From NCBI GenBank assembly GCA_016748015.1, contig JAAOMT010000295.1:626604-690603 (forward strand): a stretch of DNA of 64,000 nucleotides, in the 5' to 3' direction. Below are positions 60,576 through 64,000 of the stretch, piece by piece. Made by a program: the position numbers and the translations under genes. The first letter of the stretch is position 1. Every line of letters begins with the position of its first letter. The notes under the pieces are model-generated. The model was not told where the DNA came from, made no database searches, and was given only the letters and a program-made list of their open reading frames with translations. This DNA comes from Geosiphon pyriformis. Lineage: Eukaryota > Glomeromycota > Glomeromycetes > Archaeosporales > Geosiphonaceae.

Positions 60576-63353
60576 AAAAAAAACTATTGATTATATTTTT
60601 ATTAATAAACATTTTTTGTTAATGATTATTGGTTATAAAATTTTTAATGTATCTAAGTATTTTAATACTAATTATAAAATTGTATTAATTTTTTTTGGCT
60701 TAAATAATCTTTTAGATGTTTATTTGAATACTCAAACAGGCCAATTGTGATTGTTAAAAATTTGGAATAAAAGATGTTAATAAATTAAAATAAACATAAT
60801 TTAAGAAGTGTTTAATATTGGATATAAATTTGTTTTAGAGTAAATTTCAAAATATGAAAAGACAGAATATGTTGGATGTAATATAGAAGTGTTTATAAAA
60901 AGTAATAATAAATTTGGCAAATAAAATTTTCTTTAAACATTGGTATAATAAGTTTAATGCTTTGAAAAATAAACAATTTTTAAAATTTTACAAATTAGAA
61001 ATCTTGGTTTTTAAAATAGTTAAGACTTTTGTCTTTAAGAATATTTCTAATTTTGAATATTTTATAAAAGTTTGATTAGAAGTTAATAATATTAAGGCTT
61101 TTAATGTTTAATCTTTGGTTAATTATAAGGCAAAATTTGAAGATATTCTTAATTATCTATTTAAAACTAGAAAAAATTATCACATGTTAAAGTTTTGTAA
61201 ATTGAAAGCTGCTAAAGCATTAATTATTAAGAAATTTATTAATAAGAAAATAAAAAATATTTGTACAAATAAAAAATACATAATAAAAAATGTTTTAAAA
61301 CAGTTTTTTTGAAAAATAATGCTGAATTATTTTATAGTTAAAAATAAATTGGTTCTAGAGCCAAATAATATAAAAAGTAGAGTAAATAATATTATAAAAG
61401 ACTAGACAAAAAAGCATTTGATGCTAAAGACTATATTTGGTTTTTGGTCTTGCCAGTATGTGTTTTTGGATTATATAGATAATGATATGTTCTCTAGTAT
61501 AATAAATAAAATTAGTTTTAAAGAGTTGAAGTACATAGTTAATTGTTTTCTTAATAACAAAGCTACTGGTCTTAGTAATAATGTTTTAAAATATCTTTTG
61601 GATTTGTTAAATAGTTGTTTGGTTTTGAAATTTGTTTTTGAATTTTAGAAAAAAACCTAGGTCTTTATGATTTCAAAACTATATAATTGAAAAGAGGTGT
61701 TAATAAACATTAGATTTATTGTTCTAATAAAGATGACAAAAAAATTCTGTTAAAAATATTGTTAAATTGTATCTTTACTACATATAGCAATTTTGATATA
61801 TTTTATGAAACCAATTTTTTTGTGTTTAAAGACACCTTAACTCAGAATTTTATTTTTGTAATAGACTTTATTGTTAAAGATACTTTGAAAAAGAGTAGAA
61901 AAATGTGGTTGGATTTACAAAATATACATAAAATTTACAATTTTATTGACTGAATTTATCTACAACAAAGTTTAAAACAGATAAAAATATGTAAGAAGTT
62001 TATTAGATTTTTTGGCAATCTACATAAAAATAAACTTAATAAAATTATAACAGATTTTGGACTTTCAAATAAATACAAAATAAATAATAATTTGGATCAA
62101 AATAAGATTTTTTTGCTACTTTTTTGAAAAATATTTTATGATTTTCTTTTGTTTAAGATTAAAAAACATAAGTATTTATGTGAATACTGTATTAATACTA
62201 AGTTTGTTGTCAAGTTTAAGAAGATAAAAGCCAATCTAGACAAAACATTTTTTTTTACAGCTGGTATTTTTGTTAATAATACTATTTGAATAGAAAATAG
62301 TTATATATTTACACAATATATTTTAAATATTGCTAAGTAATTTTTTTTGTTAATAATATTCAATTAACAATAAGAAAATAGTGGCTATTCTTATTAATCA
62401 AAAAATTAGAGTTGTTTTTTTGTCTATTGATAAGTTGCCAATTGTGATAATATAAAAGTATAAGCTATACAGATATCTGAAAATTTTTTTGTTAATTAAA
62501 AATATGTTTAAGTTAAGCTTGACTAAAGCATATTTTAATGTCAAGTTTTTTTTTAATATGGTTTTGTAAAAGACTTTGACAAATAGACAGTTTTTTTATT
62601 TGGTATTAATTATATTATAGCTAATAATTAATTATAAAATACAGTTTAGTTTTGTTTTGAAAAATGTGTGTAACAAATAAAATATCTTAATAAAAAAAAC
62701 TTAGAGCCAAGGCTAATCTGCTAAAAAACTTTTTTAGTAAGTTTTTGTATTATTTTTCTTTGTATAAACTAAAATTATTTAAGCAAATACAAACAGAAAA
62801 TAAGACTGCCTTAATGATTTTTTTCTAATGCTATTGGTATTCTTGGTTATTTATTTAATTATTAGTTCTTAAATTTGTAAGTTTTGGGTTAGATACTATT
62901 GAATTTTTTATAGTTTTTTGTGAAGTTAAACGTTAGTTTAATAAACAATTTTCTTGCAAATATAGTAAAAATTTTTTTAAACAATAAGTTATTTTTGACT
63001 AATAATCTGTGCAATGCTTTTTATAACTCTAACAAGTTTTTAATATCAGTAATTTTGAAGGCTTTTTGTTATTATAATGTAATTAATTCTTTAAAACACT
63101 TTGAAATAACTTTTAGTAATAAGTTTTTAGATAAGCATAAAGCAATTATAAATTGAAAAATATTTTGTTAGTAGAAAAAGTTAGATTTAAGAAATCTGGT
63201 TTAATATTGCTTTTAAATTTATGTTCTTTTCTAGTTTTAGCTCTTTGTGTATATTTTTTATTTGTAATTTCTTTAGTGTTTTGAATTCTGGTAATTTTTG
63301 GCTGTTTAAAATTAGTTGCATTAAATTTGGTTTAAAAGTTTTGTTGTTTATAC
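60576..63353 (+). mobile_element. Second decayed LINE, both ends truncated
   Basis: It begins at the endonuclease motif TIDYIFINKHF (60580-60612) and continues in the LINE order: linker (61115-61312), RT with motif A region LDLQNIHKIYNFI (about 61909-61947), the FxDD box now FVNN (62269-62280), YRYLKI-like stretch near 62467, and the post-RT part (NNFLANIVKIF, 62941-62973). It stops near 63353 where an A LTR starts. Stops occur throughout. It is a different copy from the LINE at 1-4575 and overlaps it in content. Confidence 0.72.
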
Positions 63354-64000
63354 TGTTATGATTGAAATTCATAGTTTTTATTAGTTATTATATGTATTAG
63401 TCACTAATATTATCTAATTAGCCACTTTATTTTTAGATAGTAATTATTAATCTGATCAATAATTTAATTATTAATTTGATTAATAACTTGATCAATAATC
63501 TAATTATTAAACTAATTGTTGATTTGGTTATTAACTATTTTTAATAACTATATAAACAATGAGTTCTTTAGCTATAGAAAAATATAATTAAAATTATAAA
63601 ATAAAACTTATTATTATTATTTTTTCTTATATTGCTTATTTTTTTTCTCTATTTTTAAGTATTTAAATATCTTAAGATAAAAAATTATTTGTTTAGCATT
63701 TATATATCTTATCTTTTTTTTTTTTTATATTGTTAAAATTAATTTGAAAAATAATTATTTGCTTTTGTAATTTATTAAAAAAAAAAAAATTAAAAAGCAT
63801 AATAATATCTGTTATTAATTCTAAAAATTATTAAGTTAAATCATAGAATAATAATAGTAATATTATCTTATTAACAATTATAAATTATTTCTCTACTTTT
63901 AAATTCTCAAAAAATATTTGCAGTTATAATTTTTATAAAACTAATTATGTACATTGAATTTTTATTCAATTTTTTTGTTAATATATAATTATATCAGTTG
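63354..64000 (+). repeat. A-family LTR, cut by the window end
   Basis: It starts TGTTATGATTGAAATTC and follows the A LTR through a 12-bp array (about 63438-63535) and a TATATAAAC box near 63550 to the window end. It is inserted in the second LINE, or joined to it. Whether an internal region follows cannot be seen. Confidence 0.72.

Overview
This window looks like nuclear DNA of an early-diverging fungus, most likely an arbuscular mycorrhizal fungus (Glomeromycotina). It is extremely AT-rich, contains one intron-rich host gene of normal composition, and is otherwise packed with decayed Ty3/gypsy-type LTR retrotransposons and non-LTR (LINE) elements. The assignment is an inference from gene style, repeat load and resemblance to Rhizophagus LINE proteins that I recall; no search was run.

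Layout. (1) 1-4575: 3' part of a decayed LINE (+). (2) 4576-8640: the only host gene, a phospholipase D of 13 exons and 713 codons, with its upstream region and poly(A) signal. (3) 8640-9402: featureless AT-rich DNA. (4) 9403-60575: one nested retrotransposon pile. I name three LTR families A, B and C. An old, truncated minus-strand A copy (A#4) is interrupted by an old plus-strand B copy (B#2). B#2 is split by A#2 (13835-33702), by A#3 (34425-42734, minus) and by a C complex (43483-59290). A#2 contains a complete B element (B#1, 19122-29364), a solo B LTR and a solo C LTR. A#3 contains a solo A LTR. The C complex contains A#1 (43679-51374) and a solo C LTR. Most insertions have 4-bp target duplications, so the order can be read. 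(5) about 60575-63353: a second decayed LINE, then an A-family LTR that runs off the window.

How the parts work. Family B is the best preserved: LTR, primer-binding site, Gag and protease in one frame, then in the -1 frame a Cys-rich region, a dUTPase domain and RT/RNase H, then integrase in a different frame, an extra 3' ORF of unknown function, a polypurine tract and the second LTR. Family A has gag, protease, RT/RNase H, integrase and a different extra 3' ORF, with no dUTPase. C#1 keeps gag, protease and part of a dUTPase and lacks RT and integrase. Each LTR family carries its own tandem array just upstream of a TATA-like box: 10-bp units in B, 12-bp units in A, 40-bp palindromic units or AGGATTC repeats in C. 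Decay is dominated by C-to-T and G-to-A changes, which create stops at Trp, Gln and Arg codons and turn catalytic Asp into Asn in protease, RT and RNase H.

Most interesting: the dUTPase inside a fungal Ty3/gypsy element with an adjacent Cys-rich region and a possible -1 frameshift site; the exactly 10-bp-periodic 200-bp LTR array; the extra 3' ORFs; and a 9-nt microexon that carries the catalytic His of the first HKD motif of the phospholipase D.
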